This document shows positions 8,701 to 17,622 of a stretch of DNA of 18,745 nucleotides, piece by piece. The stretch's first letter is position 1. Every line of letters starts with the position of its first letter. A model generated the notes under the pieces. The model worked only from the letters and a program-made list of their open reading frames with translations. It was not told the origin of the DNA and ran no database searches. Position numbers and translations under genes: made by a program. The DNA comes from Setaria digitata (taxonomy: Eukaryota > Nematoda > Chromadorea > Rhabditida > Setariidae): positions 1-18,745 of the forward strand of contig RCAB01000796.1 in NCBI GenBank assembly GCA_003640385.1, written 5' to 3'.

Positions 8701-11346
8701 TGTCTCTTCTTATTCTCTCAGTGATGATATCTAGTTTTAGTAAAAGAGCTCGATAAGATGAAGAAAAAAAAAAAAAAAAAAAAAAATCAAAAAGATTGAC
8801 GAGATTCTTGAGACTATAAGCGAGAAAAAAAAAATAATCTTTTAGGCTCTCTCATTCACAATTTCGAAGAAAAAAAAGTGAAATTGATCGGGAAAAGAAG
8901 CAAAAAAGAGAGAATGAACAAATAAAATTAAAGAGGATAGAAGAATTCTTTCTTGGAAAGTAACACTTCGAATGAAAGAAGGAAAAGAAAATAATGCGTC
9001 CATGAAAAATGATGCTTTCGATTTGAATAGTTACGAAAATGTTACATAATAACATTTCTGTTCCATAACATTTCCGTATTATAGAATAAACCAAACCAAA
9101 AAAATACAAATGATTACCTGCGGTGAAAGATAATTTGGTGTTCCGCAAACATTTAATGAGGAGTAAGGCAAATCACTTAACTTTAGAGCTAGTCCAAAAT
9201 CTGCCAATTTCACCTGTAATTTTAATATTTGTGACGAAATCGAAAGTTCCGAAATTTCTGAACAAAAAATCTTTACGAAGGAAGAGAGAAAGCGAGAATG
9301 ATTAAATGAATGATTCTCGGAATTGAAAAGGCATTTTGTGAATTATCAAGTGAAGGGAATTCCATAAAACTTTACAAATCTTTTTTTTTTCAGTAATTTC
9401 TCTAAATACTAAATTCGTAAATAATATGATTGATCGTTTCATTTATTTAAAATGACACAAAATGCGCTTTGAAGTATTAATTTTTTGTGACAGATAGCAG
9501 CAAGAAAAGTTTAATATTCCTTTTCAACATGCTGTACTGGAAAAATTTTAAATGCTTTGCTGTTCAAAAGAAAAATTGATACAATTATTAGTAAATACGG
9601 AAATTACCTGATCGTTATGGCTAAGAAGAACATTACCGGGTTTCAGATCACGATGTAAAATGCCAATTCTTTCATGCAAATATATAACAGCATCAACAAT
9701 TTGTATCAGATATATTCGGGCACTGTGATCCCCCAATCGTCCTCCTGGAAAAAAGACGAATGTGTAATAAAAAAGTCATAAAGAGAGAAAGTCTAAGAAG
9801 GGAATCATTTCATTTGCTTGAATAAACACTGAGGTTAATCGGATAGGTTACCTCTGGTGACCATTCAATAAGAACTAATCGATCGAAAATTTTTACAGGT
9901 AATTCTAGTGAAAAATTCCCCCTCAAAGTATTTACGATCTAACAGCTATTCAAAAGGCACTCCTTGTTGCTGTTACCTCACTGTAATCATAGGAAAAAGA
10001 GATGGAAGTAAAACTAAAGTTTACGATCTTTCATGCATCAAATTCTTTCATATGATCATAAAAACAAGTTAATTAAAGCATTATGAAACTTTAAGGAGAC
10101 AATGTTAGACTGAAGCAAATGTCAAAAAGGGTTACTGACTCATTCTGTTTCGACTATTTAAAATGTGTTGTAATTTTGCTATTAGATGATAATACCTGAA
10201 CTGCAAAACGTTTTCCTAATCCGGAAAAAAAGATAATTATTCAAAAATAACAAAATGATACAATCTGTCTCATATTTCTTCCAATACCATATAGAGAAAA
10301 AAAAAAAAAAAAAAAAAAAAGTACAACAAACCAGGTGCATTCTGAATACGACAAAGAAGAGTTCCATTACGACAAAGTTCAAGAACCATATAGACGTTGA
10401 TGTTATCTTCGAAATAATTCAAAAACTTGACCACATTTGAATGGTTCAATGACTCGTGAATCGCTATCTCTTTGCGCATCTTTTCCAACTGCGAGTGCTT
10501 AGTAAGACGACTTTTTGGAATAATTTTTAGCGCTACTTCCATGGTCGATGGTGACTCTTTTGCTGCATAACAACGTGCAAAGCCTCCCTTCAACAGTGCA
10601 AAACAATCATTGTTATGCATGAAAACTTGACTTTTCGTTTCTGAGATAACAAACTCAAACTAAGAAATATATATAAACTAAAAAGATCTTCAAAAAAAAA
10701 AAAAAAGAGGAAAATTTTTTTTAAAGAAAGATGCAGTATAGAAGGGATAAAGAAGGATTTGTTATAATAATTTCTACGACAATATAAAATGTTTGAACAG
10801 TAGTTAGCATTTACGAATGGATAATAATTAAGAGGTTAAAATTAATTAGTAGATACGGCAAAAAAGAAGATTTCAACGAGTAAGTGGAATAAAGTCTTTG
10901 ATATGTAAATGTTAAGACACAGCTTTTCATTTACATAAATAATATCTTACAACATCACAGAAAACAAAAAAAAATCACTACGTTCATAATCACGGATTTT
11001 CAAATTTATATAAATGAAAAATGATGATATCAAAAAAATACGATATAATTCGATTTGTATCAATAAGAAAAATAATACTAAAGTATTATTTCTAATTTCA
11101 TAAATAAATAAATCGATTGAAGAATTATCATACCTTGCCAAGATAAAGTGTTGGCGTATAATAGCGGTAATTATGTGGCTCATATAAAATACCCGGCAAA
11201 ACTTCAGTAGTAACTGCTACTGTTGTTGTTTCTGCAACTCCTATGCCTGTTGTAGCTGTAGCTGAAGTTGGATGATCCAGATATTCATTATTATGATTAC
11301 CATTAGAAGTACAAGGATCTAATTGCTCCTTCAATTTTGGTGCCAT
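5521..11346 (-). CDS. plk: Polo-like kinase (PLK1/2/3 class), 12 exons, complete
   Basis: Ser/Thr protein kinase of the polo family, expected to act in cell-cycle control (mitotic entry, centrosomes, spindle, or meiosis) on targets docked by its polo boxes. Exons on the minus strand: 11346-11134, 10587-10332, 9744-9608, 9213-9118, 8267-8074, 7924-7841, 7420-7345, 7171-7045, 6928-6781, 6633-6490, 6289-6160, 5757-5521. They total 1842 nt, 613 residues plus TAG, with consistent phases throughout. Visible parts: glycine loop LGKGGFARCY (69-78), ATP-binding K92, alpha-C E111, HRDLKPGN (187-194), DFG (207-209), GTPNY (226-230), WSIGC (248-252), subdomain XI R308; linker about 327-395; polo box 1 from about 405 with VSKWVDY (W413); polo box 2 to about 600 with QINF and H542/K544. 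Length fits PLK1 (603 residues, from memory). Odd: N223, Q234 and E246 replace normally conserved residues. Least certain are exon 8's donor and exon 6's end. Which paralogue it is cannot be decided here. Confidence 0.92.
6160..6289 (-). CDS. plk: plk exon 11: inter-box helix and start of polo box 2
   Basis: Completes S492 and encodes 493-535. The join gives LFSDYMDKEL, matching PLK YFxxYM. FRPQLDALVYQKRQSG then starts polo box 2 and the exon ends LGTIQ with donor CAG|GTGAAT. Intron 11 (5758-6159, 402 bp) is featureless AT-rich DNA. Confidence 0.9.
6490..6633 (-). CDS. plk: plk exon 10: rest of polo box 1
   Basis: Completes R444 and encodes 445-491 plus two bases of S492. It contains ERYLMISDIGQDP and KKVRIVELF, the last matching PLK KITLLKYF. 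The acceptor TTTTCTCAG|GCG is chosen over the upstream TGTAG because only it joins in phase to exon 9. Donor TTCAG|GTCACA. Intron 10 is 200 bp. Confidence 0.87.
6781..6928 (-). CDS. plk: plk exon 9: start of polo box 1
   Basis: Completes V395 and encodes 396-443. After YDEAPRPPDF comes VSKWVDYTNKYGFGCVLSDG, a near-exact PLK polo box 1 signature; W413 matches PLK1 W414, which contacts the phosphopeptide. It ends DNSSVSR with donor CGGAG|GTTTCA in phase 2. Compared with PLK1 the loop between LF and YLMIS is about 7 residues shorter, so a missed micro-exon is possible. Intron 9 is 147 bp. Confidence 0.85.
7045..7171 (-). CDS. plk: plk exon 8: linker, 3' end less certain
   Basis: Encodes 353-394 plus one base of codon 395; Gly-rich GFGGGCSIGD followed by RPRSISDCRALYKQLL. 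The acceptor is AATTGCAG|GGC. The frame stays open to the next acceptor, but reading through gives the wrong phase for exon 9, so I end the exon at ACTG|GTATTG (phase 1). Other phase-1 donors (GATT|GTAGAG, GAAG|GTTGCC) would shorten the linker. Intron 8 is about 116 bp under this model. Confidence 0.65.
7345..7420 (-). CDS. plk: plk exon 7: kinase to polo-box linker
   Basis: Completes G327 and encodes 328-352, starting MQEPYLVKLKESD. Acceptor TTTTTTTAG, donor CAA|GTATGC, leaving in phase 0. Linker sequence with no recognisable motif; the frame follows from the flanking exons. Intron 7 is 173 bp. Confidence 0.75.
7841..7924 (-). CDS. plk: plk exon 6: end of kinase domain
   Basis: Completes K299, encodes 300-326 and two bases of codon 327. 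LLILDTVVRMKVSAVKCHPYL matches the PLK subdomain XI pattern (KML.TDP..RP then HP(Y/F)F), with D304, R308 and H317-P318 kept. Acceptor TTCTTTTCAG is excellent. The donor chosen is GG|GTTAGT, the one that joins in phase to exon 7. A stronger donor, AAA|GTAAGT at 7890, lies inside the exon. Intron 6 (7421-7840, 420 bp) shows nothing else. Confidence 0.8.
8074..8267 (-). CDS. plk: plk exon 5: kinase C-lobe
   Basis: Residues 235-298 plus two bases of codon 299. VLKREGHSKE then SEAWSIGCILYCMLVGKPPF matches PLK1 GHSFEVDVWSIGC and VGKPPFE, except that the Asp of DxWS is Glu246. Donor TCAAA|GTACTT. Intron 4 (8268-9117, 850 bp) is the longest of the gene and contains a 35/36-bp tandem duplication and a 23-base A run. 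Intron 5 (7925-8073) is 149 bp. Confidence 0.91.
8313..8383. repeat. 35/36-bp tandem duplication in plk intron 4
   Basis: Two adjacent copies, 8313-8347 and 8348-8383, of aattttc, T run, then gctccatatgaattctta. They differ mainly in the C/T run, so it is a recent local duplication inside the intron. Confidence 0.85.
9118..9213 (-). CDS. plk: plk exon 4: DFG and activation loop with altered Thr site
   Basis: Residues 203-234, from VKLADFGLALKL to CGTPNYLSPQ. The spacing from DFG to CGTPNY equals that of PLK1, so the position of PLK1 Thr210 (KKTLCGTP) can be read directly and is Asn223 here (SLNVCGTP). The following APE motif reads SPQ, ending exactly at the exon border (CAG|GTAATC). Both splice sites are good, so the Gln is not a splicing error of mine. 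Confidence 0.92.
9608..9744 (-). CDS. plk: plk exon 3: catalytic loop
   Basis: Completes G157 and encodes 158-202. It carries YLIQIVDAVIYLH and the catalytic loop HRDLKPGNVLLS, with D189, K191 and N194 all present. Acceptor TTTTTTCCAG|GAGG, donor CAG|GTAATT, leaving in phase 0. Intron 3 (9214-9607, 394 bp) is AT-rich with no recognisable feature. Confidence 0.92.
10332..10587 (-). CDS. plk: plk exon 2: kinase N-lobe
   Basis: Residues 72-156 plus one base of codon 157. It starts GGFARCY, so joined to exon 1 it restores the PLK glycine loop LGKGGFARC; read without splicing it would give LLKGG. It contains EVALKIIPKS (K92), KMRKEIAIHESL (E111) and the hinge VLELCRNG. The acceptor CTGTTGAAG is a weak match, but it is the only one keeping loop and frame. 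Intron 2 (9745-10331, 587 bp) holds a 24-base A run on the plus strand at 10297-10320, near the donor. Confidence 0.9.
11134..11346 (-). CDS. plk: plk exon 1: start, Thr/Ala-rich tail, first half of glycine loop
   Basis: Encodes residues 1-71 and ends in phase 0 after LGK, with donor AAG|GTATGA. The ATG at 11346 is chosen because an in-frame TAG lies 6 bases upstream and a T-rich AG ends 3 bases upstream. The first 50 residues are rich in Thr, Ala, Asn and Val and resemble no domain. YTPTLYLGK then leads into the kinase domain. A further coding exon spliced upstream cannot be excluded. Intron 1 (10588-11133, 546 bp) is plain AT-rich sequence. Confidence 0.87.
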
Positions 11347-11349
11347 ATA

Positions 11350-11363
11350 CTAAAAAAATAATT
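11350..11363 (-). promoter_or_regulatory. plk: Acceptor just before the plk ATG, candidate trans-splice site
   Basis: On the minus strand AATTATTTTTTTAG is followed by TAT and the ATG. In nematodes such an acceptor with a very short leader is typical of spliced-leader trans-splicing. A normal intron following an upstream non-coding exon would look the same. Confidence 0.5.
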
Positions 11364-11559
11364 TTTTTTTTTTTTTTCAAATTTGGCAATTTTTAAAACA
11401 AATATTTGTACCATTAATGCGATAAGCAAATGATAAATAGCTGAAAAAAAAAGAAATGGGAAAGACGAAAGAAATATATCATATCAATTTTAAAGAATAT
11501 AAATGGAAAAATTTTACAAATACGAAACAAATTTTACAGAGAATATAATATAATATTAT

Positions 11560-11618
11560 TATCTTTTCTCTTTCTCTTTCTCTCTCTCTTTCCTCCTCTT
11601 CCCTCTCTCTTTCTTCCA
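11560..11618. repeat. plk: CT-rich tract upstream of plk (GA-rich on the gene's strand)
   Basis: A mixed (CTTT)/(CT) polypyrimidine tract about 215 bp upstream of the start codon. GAGA-like tracts occur in promoters, but here it may equally be a simple repeat. Confidence 0.6.
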
Positions 11619-11884
11619 CTTGATGAAATTAAATACAATTTACATAACCTTCAATAAATATGAATGCATTTCAAATTTTTGTTGCAATCCTATTTTCTCT
11701 TCCGTTTTCACTGTTAATATTATTAATCCTTCTGCGTATGATATTAGAATTCAAATAGTCTGACGCTATTTATGATGATTATTAAAAAGATTACATAATT
11801 AAAAAAAAAAGGAGAGAGGAAAAATATTACAGATGAAAAAAATAAAAATTATACGAATTAAACATTTTAGAGCATAAATAATGC

Positions 11885-12100
11885 TTTGATAATTTGATCA
11901 TTTATGTAAGAAAAAAATTTAAGCAATCGATAAATTACAAAAACAATAGCAAATTTAGGAAGCAAAATTGGATAAAATCAAATTTAATTCAACCTTCCAG
12001 TGTTCCCTAAACCGATTTAATAAATTTCACCCTTCAGCATTTTCGAATATAAAAGATTTGATAATTTAATCATTTATGCAAAAATTTAAACCGTTGATAA
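11885..12100. repeat. Diverged direct repeat pair upstream of plk
   Basis: The segment 11885-11933, tttgataatttgatcattta and onward, is echoed at 12057-12100 by tttgataatttaatcattta, and both end in cgataa or tgataa. The copies are about 45 bp long and about 172 bp apart, with several differences. Meaning unknown. Confidence 0.6.
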
Positions 12101-12703
12101 CAAGTAAGCGTATTGTAATATAATAAGTTTCAATGCAATAAAATGATAAAAAGATAATAATTCCAAGGATAATTAAAGATATGCGAGTAAAAAGAAAAGA
12201 TAAATTTATCATTGAGAAAGTTAAGAAACATAAATAATTTTGAACTAAAATTTTCAGAGAAGAAGAGAAAGATCAAGATGAAATAATAAAAATTATTCTG
12301 AAAATATAACTACAGGAATCATTTAACACACATTCATATAATTCACTCTTTGGATGAAATGATAAAAATTTAACTGGAAAGAATCTAAAACAATTTCTTC
12401 TAAAATAACTGATATAAAATTAGTGGCAGCTAACTAAAAGTAAGTGTATTTTCAGTTGCATTTCACGCTACACAGGAGTGCACGGAAAACACGTTAGATG
12501 AACCAATCCTAAGTGATATGCTACGTGAAGCTATTGCGCACATTATAGCACATCACGTAATCACAATAATACAGCACAATTATTAAGTCATATTTCCCTT
12601 ACGAAATAACGTAATTCTAAATTAGTTGATTTTTCTTTATTAGTGCCAACTGACACATATTGTGCAGATAGGATAGAATAACCAAATGAGACACTATATA
12701 ACG

Positions 12704-12717
12704 CAGTTCGCGAACTG
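12704..12717. promoter_or_regulatory. 14-bp perfect palindrome cagttcgcgaactg
   Basis: A perfect palindrome centred on CGCG, standing out in a locally less AT-rich block (about 12440-12960). It could be a dimeric transcription-factor site; no factor can be named. Confidence 0.35.
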
Positions 12718-12972
12718 ACGTACTTTGTAACACCAAATTACCAGGTAAGATTCCATGCAATGTAATTTCAGTATAGAAGTGAAGCATCTGATAACGTCTA
12801 AAATGACGTGTCATGTAAGAGTATCCGTTGAGCAATTGATGAATCAAAATAAGTATTAAATGATTAAGCTAGTGAAAAAATACACGTGAAGATAAAAAGA
12901 TCCTACTGATAATTCAAACGTAAGTTCGGTAATATGTGTGATTACGTGGAATTTAATATTTACTATTTCCCA

Positions 12973-12986
12973 CACACTTAAGTGTG
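12973..12986. promoter_or_regulatory. 14-bp perfect palindrome cacacttaagtgtg
   Basis: A perfect palindrome made of two facing AAGTG half-sites. AAGTG is the core of NK-2 class homeodomain sites. It lies about 1.6 kb upstream of the kinase start; any link to that gene is inference. Confidence 0.35.
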
Positions 12987-14097
12987 GTTATCATGAAAAT
13001 TTAAGCGTAATAGTAAACACTTCACAAGAAAAATGTGTTTTTCCAAAAATTTTAGCATTACCTGAAGAAATAATGAAGAAGAATACATTTAGCTTCATTT
13101 AAAGTGAAAAAAAAAGTTTTTTTTAATTATCAGGTAGATGACTTCCTTTTTTTTCACCTAGTTATATTAGTAAAAGTTTATTTAAATTGATGATTTTGCT
13201 TGATTCTGGTCTTTTTTTCGTTTTAAATTTAAAATGATAGGATAATAAAGGAAAGATGATAGTGGTGAAGGATAAAAGCACAGTAAAACGGATGCTGAAC
13301 AGTAGGCAGCGTATGGTTTTAGATTACTGAAAGGGTAAAGGTCATGGAAAAGGAAGAATGAGCTGAAGAAGATTAACCGGTTTTCGATATGTGTAGGAAG
13401 AGAATGAATTTGGCAGGATGATTTATCAAATTAATTGCTAGATGATAAAAATTGATAATTATTTTTCTAAAAAAAAGAATATAAAAATAATTGATTAATA
13501 ATATGTTGGTAAGAAAAATGAATAAAATTGTCTGTTTTACTCCTAATTGCTATGTATATTATTTAGATTTAAGATTTCCAGAAAAATGATCTAATCACCA
13601 ATAAATAAACTATAAAAAAAAAAATCTGTCATCATTACTTTGCCTTTCTTTTTTTTTTTTTCTTGTTATGATTTTTTTACCACTATAAATTTTAAGATTA
13701 AACTGTGACTAAAGCATAATTAATAAAAATTCATCTCCCTTTCGTTAGTCAAACAGAAAAAGAGAGAGAGAGAAAAAGAAAAAGAAAAAAAAAAGGGACG
13801 AAATTAAAAGAGAAAAACTAAAATAATGACAAGGTGAAGAAGTAATAGTTCTGCATTGTGATTGCCTCTCTATTAGAGGCTTTATGATATGATTACACAA
13901 TCAGCTCAAATTCTATAATTTGACCTTTGCTTAATATCATTTTCTTCGTTCATTTAACCAACACACTATGGTACTTTTTTAATTCAATCATAGTGAAAGA
14001 AGAGATTTACCCATATTAAATATATTAATTTACCTGAAATATACATGAAAAAAAAAACATACATGAAAACATTCTGTTTTCCAATAATGTCGATGAC

Positions 14098-14175
14098 AAC
14101 AATGAATGATAACAATGGCAATGGTAATGATAATGATAATGATGAAGATGATGATGATGATGGTGATAACGAATA
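14098..14175. repeat. GAT/AAT trinucleotide repeat
   Basis: Imperfect runs of aatgat, then (gat)n with gaagat variants. A Ser-rich open frame on the minus strand (13984-14190) is produced by this repeat. Confidence 0.8.
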
Positions 14176-14388
14176 AAAGAAGTAAAGCAATGAAAGAGAA
14201 ATAATAAAGTTGAACTATAAAATGTAATAATTTATAGTGGAAAAATGAACAACGAGTAACGGGTAAATTATCTACAGTTTATACACGAACTAGTATAGAA
14301 AAAGAATGTGTAACAGTAAGAAAAAAATAATAATAATTCAAATGAAAGATGAAAAAAAAAAAAAGAAAGAAATGAAATGAATGCAACA

Positions 14389-14393
<5 letters not shown>

Positions 14394-14451
<58 letters not shown>
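14394..14451. repeat. (GA)n microsatellite, 58 bp
   Basis: Continuous GA repeat with one AAA interruption near 14423, followed by a G-rich tail to about 14470. Confidence 0.92.
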
Positions 14452-14456
<5 letters not shown>

Positions 14457-14741
14457 AAGAGGGTGGGGGAAAATGAAAACTGTATAACAATAAAAGTCGG
14501 TTAATTAAAAATAGTTTAAAATTTTGATAAACTAATTTCTTTCTTCCTTTCCACTATCATTCATTGCATTTACCCTTCAAATGGAACACCAAAATGAGAC
14601 GAAACAAAAGATCGGAAAAAAAAAAAAAGAATAAAATATAACTGTGCATTACATTTACCTGTAATTTCATTGAATAGTAAGAGAAGCAGCATGGAACCAA
14701 TTGTCCCATTTTATTAGAATATAACAAGTATGAGAAGATGC

Positions 14742-14785
14742 GGGGAATAATCCGGGGGATGATAATATACGAGGAGGTGCGGGGG
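14742..14785. other. Small G-rich patch
   Basis: Runs GGGG at 14742, GGGGG at 14754 and GGGGG at 14781 on the plus strand, exceptional in this AT-rich window. The loops are too long and there are too few runs for a standard quadruplex. Confidence 0.5.
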
Positions 14786-14918
14786 AGCGGAAAATGAGAC
14801 AAAGGTAATCGGATTGAGACCAAGCAGAAGAATGAACGAAAAGGTAACAGCAGATTCTTCAAGAGTGTAACGGATGAACCATGCAGAAAAGGTAATGGAA
14901 TACGAACACAACAAAAAC

Positions 14919-14966
14919 CTTCTCTCTCTCTCTCTCTTTCTCTCCCTCTCTCTCTCTCTCTCTCTT
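14919..14966. repeat. (CT)n microsatellite, imperfect
   Basis: CT repeat interrupted by TTT and CCC. It has opposite sense to the GA array 470 bp to its left. Confidence 0.9.
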
Positions 14967-15093
14967 CTCAAATCATATTTTCGAGTCATCCTTCAAATTC
15001 GCAGTTTGTAATGATTTTTTTTTTATTTTTGGAAGAAAAATTTTTATTTATAAATTATTTTGACAATAATGTATAATTATAATTCACACTTTA

Positions 15094-15098
<5 letters not shown>

Positions 15099-15152
<54 letters not shown>
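15099..15152. repeat. (TC)n microsatellite, 27 pure units
   Basis: Uninterrupted TC dinucleotides for 54 bp, preceded by a CTCTTT lead-in. It is complementary in sense to the (GA)n array at 14394-14451. Confidence 0.93.
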
Positions 15153-15154
<2 letters not shown>

Positions 15155-17415
15155 GTTTCCAGGCTAATCTACCAATTAGCACTGCTAGAATGCTTTAGGC
15201 CATAAGATAGCTTGCTAATAAAAATGTTTTTAGACTAGTCTATTTTTAAATTATTGATGAGAATTTTATAAATTACTGAAATCTCACAAAAAATAAAAAA
15301 TTCAGAAAAAAGTTAATAAATTTATTTTAAATTATAAAGATCGCGTAAGTAAATACCTGAAATTAAATCAATTTTATCCTAACAATAATTTGATACTAAG
15401 AGTTTCCCTGATTAAAAATCAATAGAACTATTGATAAATTTACTGATAAAAAAAAAGGAAAAAAAAAGCAAACATCTAGAAAAAAACAAATCATCCATTT
15501 TCAAAAAAAAAAAGAAGGTATTAAAATTAGCACACCTGGCCTTAATATCGATTCAATCTAAAAATTTTGAAATGCAACAAGAAGAAGAAGAAGAAGAAAG
15601 AATGAAATATTTGAAATGAAAAATTCTGTTTATTACTTCAATCAATACTTTCTTGGCCATTTCATTTTTTCTTTTTTTAGTCTGAAAATGTTAACATTGG
15701 CTATTTTTTGCTATTTAATTGCATTTTATACCAATAATATTGCAGAAAAATTGAAAGAAAAAAAAAAAAAAAAAAGGAAGAAATGAATGCCACAATATAT
15801 ATAGTGTGAATAATATGCAAGAATGATAAGAATTAATAGAAAAATGAAATGAATATATAAACAAAACTTTCTTTATTTCTGAATGAAAAAATGAATCAGA
15901 AAACGCAAAAAAAAAAAAAAAAAAAAATTGCAAAAATACGTGAAGAGGTGAGAAAATAATACTTAAGTTTAGGCTAAAATATTATGGATAATAATGATAA
16001 GAGTAATTTTTAATTAATCAACTAAAAATATATTTATAGTGCAATAATTATAGCTGAATAAATAAATAACAGGTTGAAATGTTTCGGTTAATGACCAGTA
16101 GCAATAAATATAAAATCCTAATTGAGACAAGCATTTCCTTTGATAAATGATTATAGAGAAAGATGCCCTTTGAAACGTCACGTCTATAGATTAATTCTAA
16201 AATGACCTTTTTTGACCTCATAGCTTTTGATTAATCCTAAAATGACCTTCTCACTTTTATACCACCATAAAAATGATCACTTTTCAACGCTATTAGAGTG
16301 ATATAGCGATTATTTTTAATTGATATAATGATTGTAATAAAAACCTTTATACAATGCATTTCAAAAATTTTTGCTAGGATCCTATTTTGAAAATTTTCAT
16401 TTGCTTTTTTAATTTCTTTCAGTGATTAATTACGGAATTAGAAAGGAAACAAAAGTGATGAAACCTATATGAAGCAATAAATTTAGATATTTTTAATTCT
16501 TCCTATAAAATTAAATTAAACAAATTCAATAGCTGATTTTTTTTTTTTTATGAACAATTTTGAAACTTAGCATCAACAATATAATAGTTCCGTGCATATA
16601 CCTGGAATTTAATCGTACATAATTTCACCTTCTCATGAAATATATTTTTGGTGTATTTAATCTTAAGCTTCTAATTAATAAATAAATTAATTAATGGATT
16701 GATCTGTAAGATTGCCAAATAAGAAATATTAAGATTTATAATTTACAGTGTTTAATTCCATTCCTTAAACAAATATTTCCATTCCACCACTTTTTTTTTG
16801 CCGCATTTCTTATTTTTATGGAATTTTGTAGTAACTAAAAATCTAATTTTTTTATTTTCGCAACATCAATTTTAAATATAGATTTTTCGATACTATATCA
16901 GATTTGACATGACAAAATAATGATACTAAATTTTACTTTAAATAATTCTACCGCTTCATTGATTTCTATATTACTAAAAAAAAAAAAGCCTGATCACAGC
17001 CAATTTCATTAATTGAATTCCATTACAATCATTGCCTTTTTTACATGCTAAAATATGAAAACACAGTTACTAAATTACTAAAAATGTAATTGTTTTAACT
17101 ATTTATCTCACTAATCCCTTTTATATATGATTTCGTCGACAATTACAACCTAAATTTTTTTTTTTTCATATATATATATATATATATATATATTTTGAAT
17201 CGTAAATATCAGAGGTATAAAAGTTCCGTTGAACGTTACGATAACATAAATAATATAATACCAACCAAACATTAACGTAAAATGCGGAAAAATTTAATGA
17301 TAAAACAATACTGAAACGATTAATATCATTTGTTATCATGAATATATTCAGTTAGAAACATTTGAGGAACTTGAAAAAAGTAAAAAGTCAATACTTGAAA
17401 TAGATGCGTATTATT
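15153..17415. other. AT-rich DNA, no supported gene
   Basis: No coding pattern seen. It contains A runs at about 15756-15775 and 15907-15927, a 21-bp direct repeat (gattaattctaaaatgacc at 16189 and its near copy at 16229, period 40 bp), and a (TA)n run. Confidence 0.6.
17168..17193. repeat. (TA)n microsatellite
   Basis: Thirteen pure AT dinucleotide units following a T run. Confidence 0.9.
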
Positions 17416-17622
17416 ATAGCTAGGAAATGTTCGTAAAAAAAAAACGGAATAAAACGATTGATTTAATTTAAAAAGATCGAATACAACGAGGCAAAAGAAT
17501 GACTGGATATATTCGGANCATAGCTAGGAATTGTTCGTAAAAAAAAAAACGGAATAAAACGATTGATTTAATTTAAAAAGATCGAATACAACGAGGCAAA
17601 AGAATGACTGGATATATTCGGA
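17416..17622. repeat. Duplicated block around a single N (assembly junction)
   Basis: The segment 17416-17517 recurs as 17520-17622 across the N at 17518. Differences seen are one base (gaaatg versus gaattg) and one A in a homopolymer (10 versus 11). This is the same layout as the junction at 3617, again pointing to unmerged contig ends. Confidence 0.87.

Larger units (their letters stand above)
11619..14090. other. Upstream non-coding region, no supported gene
   Basis: Mostly AT-rich sequence with no exon chain I can support. It contains the palindromes and direct repeats listed separately, a short GA/A-rich tract at 13757-13797, and a small hairpin at 13864-13880 (gcctct, 5-base loop, agaggc). 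Confidence 0.55.

Noticed and set aside
10255..10440. Plus-strand frame with a Lys run
   Set aside because: Antisense to plk exon 2 and the poly-A of intron 2.
10588..10620. Kinase starting at the ATG at 10620 without splicing
   Set aside because: It would give LLKGGFARC with a broken glycine loop, whereas splicing to exon 1 restores LGKGGFARC exactly and in phase.
13984..14190. Ser/Leu-rich minus-strand frame
   Set aside because: Encoded by the GAT/AAT trinucleotide repeat.
14742..14785. G-quadruplex
   Set aside because: Only three long G runs with loops of 8 and over 20 bases; does not meet the usual pattern.
14557..14989. Two minus-strand frames, one with an Arg-Glu run
   Set aside because: The Arg-Glu run comes from the CT microsatellite read on the other strand; the rest has no recognisable domain or splice structure.
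15715..15933. Phe-rich minus-strand frame
   Set aside because: Created by poly-A runs at about 15756 and 15907.
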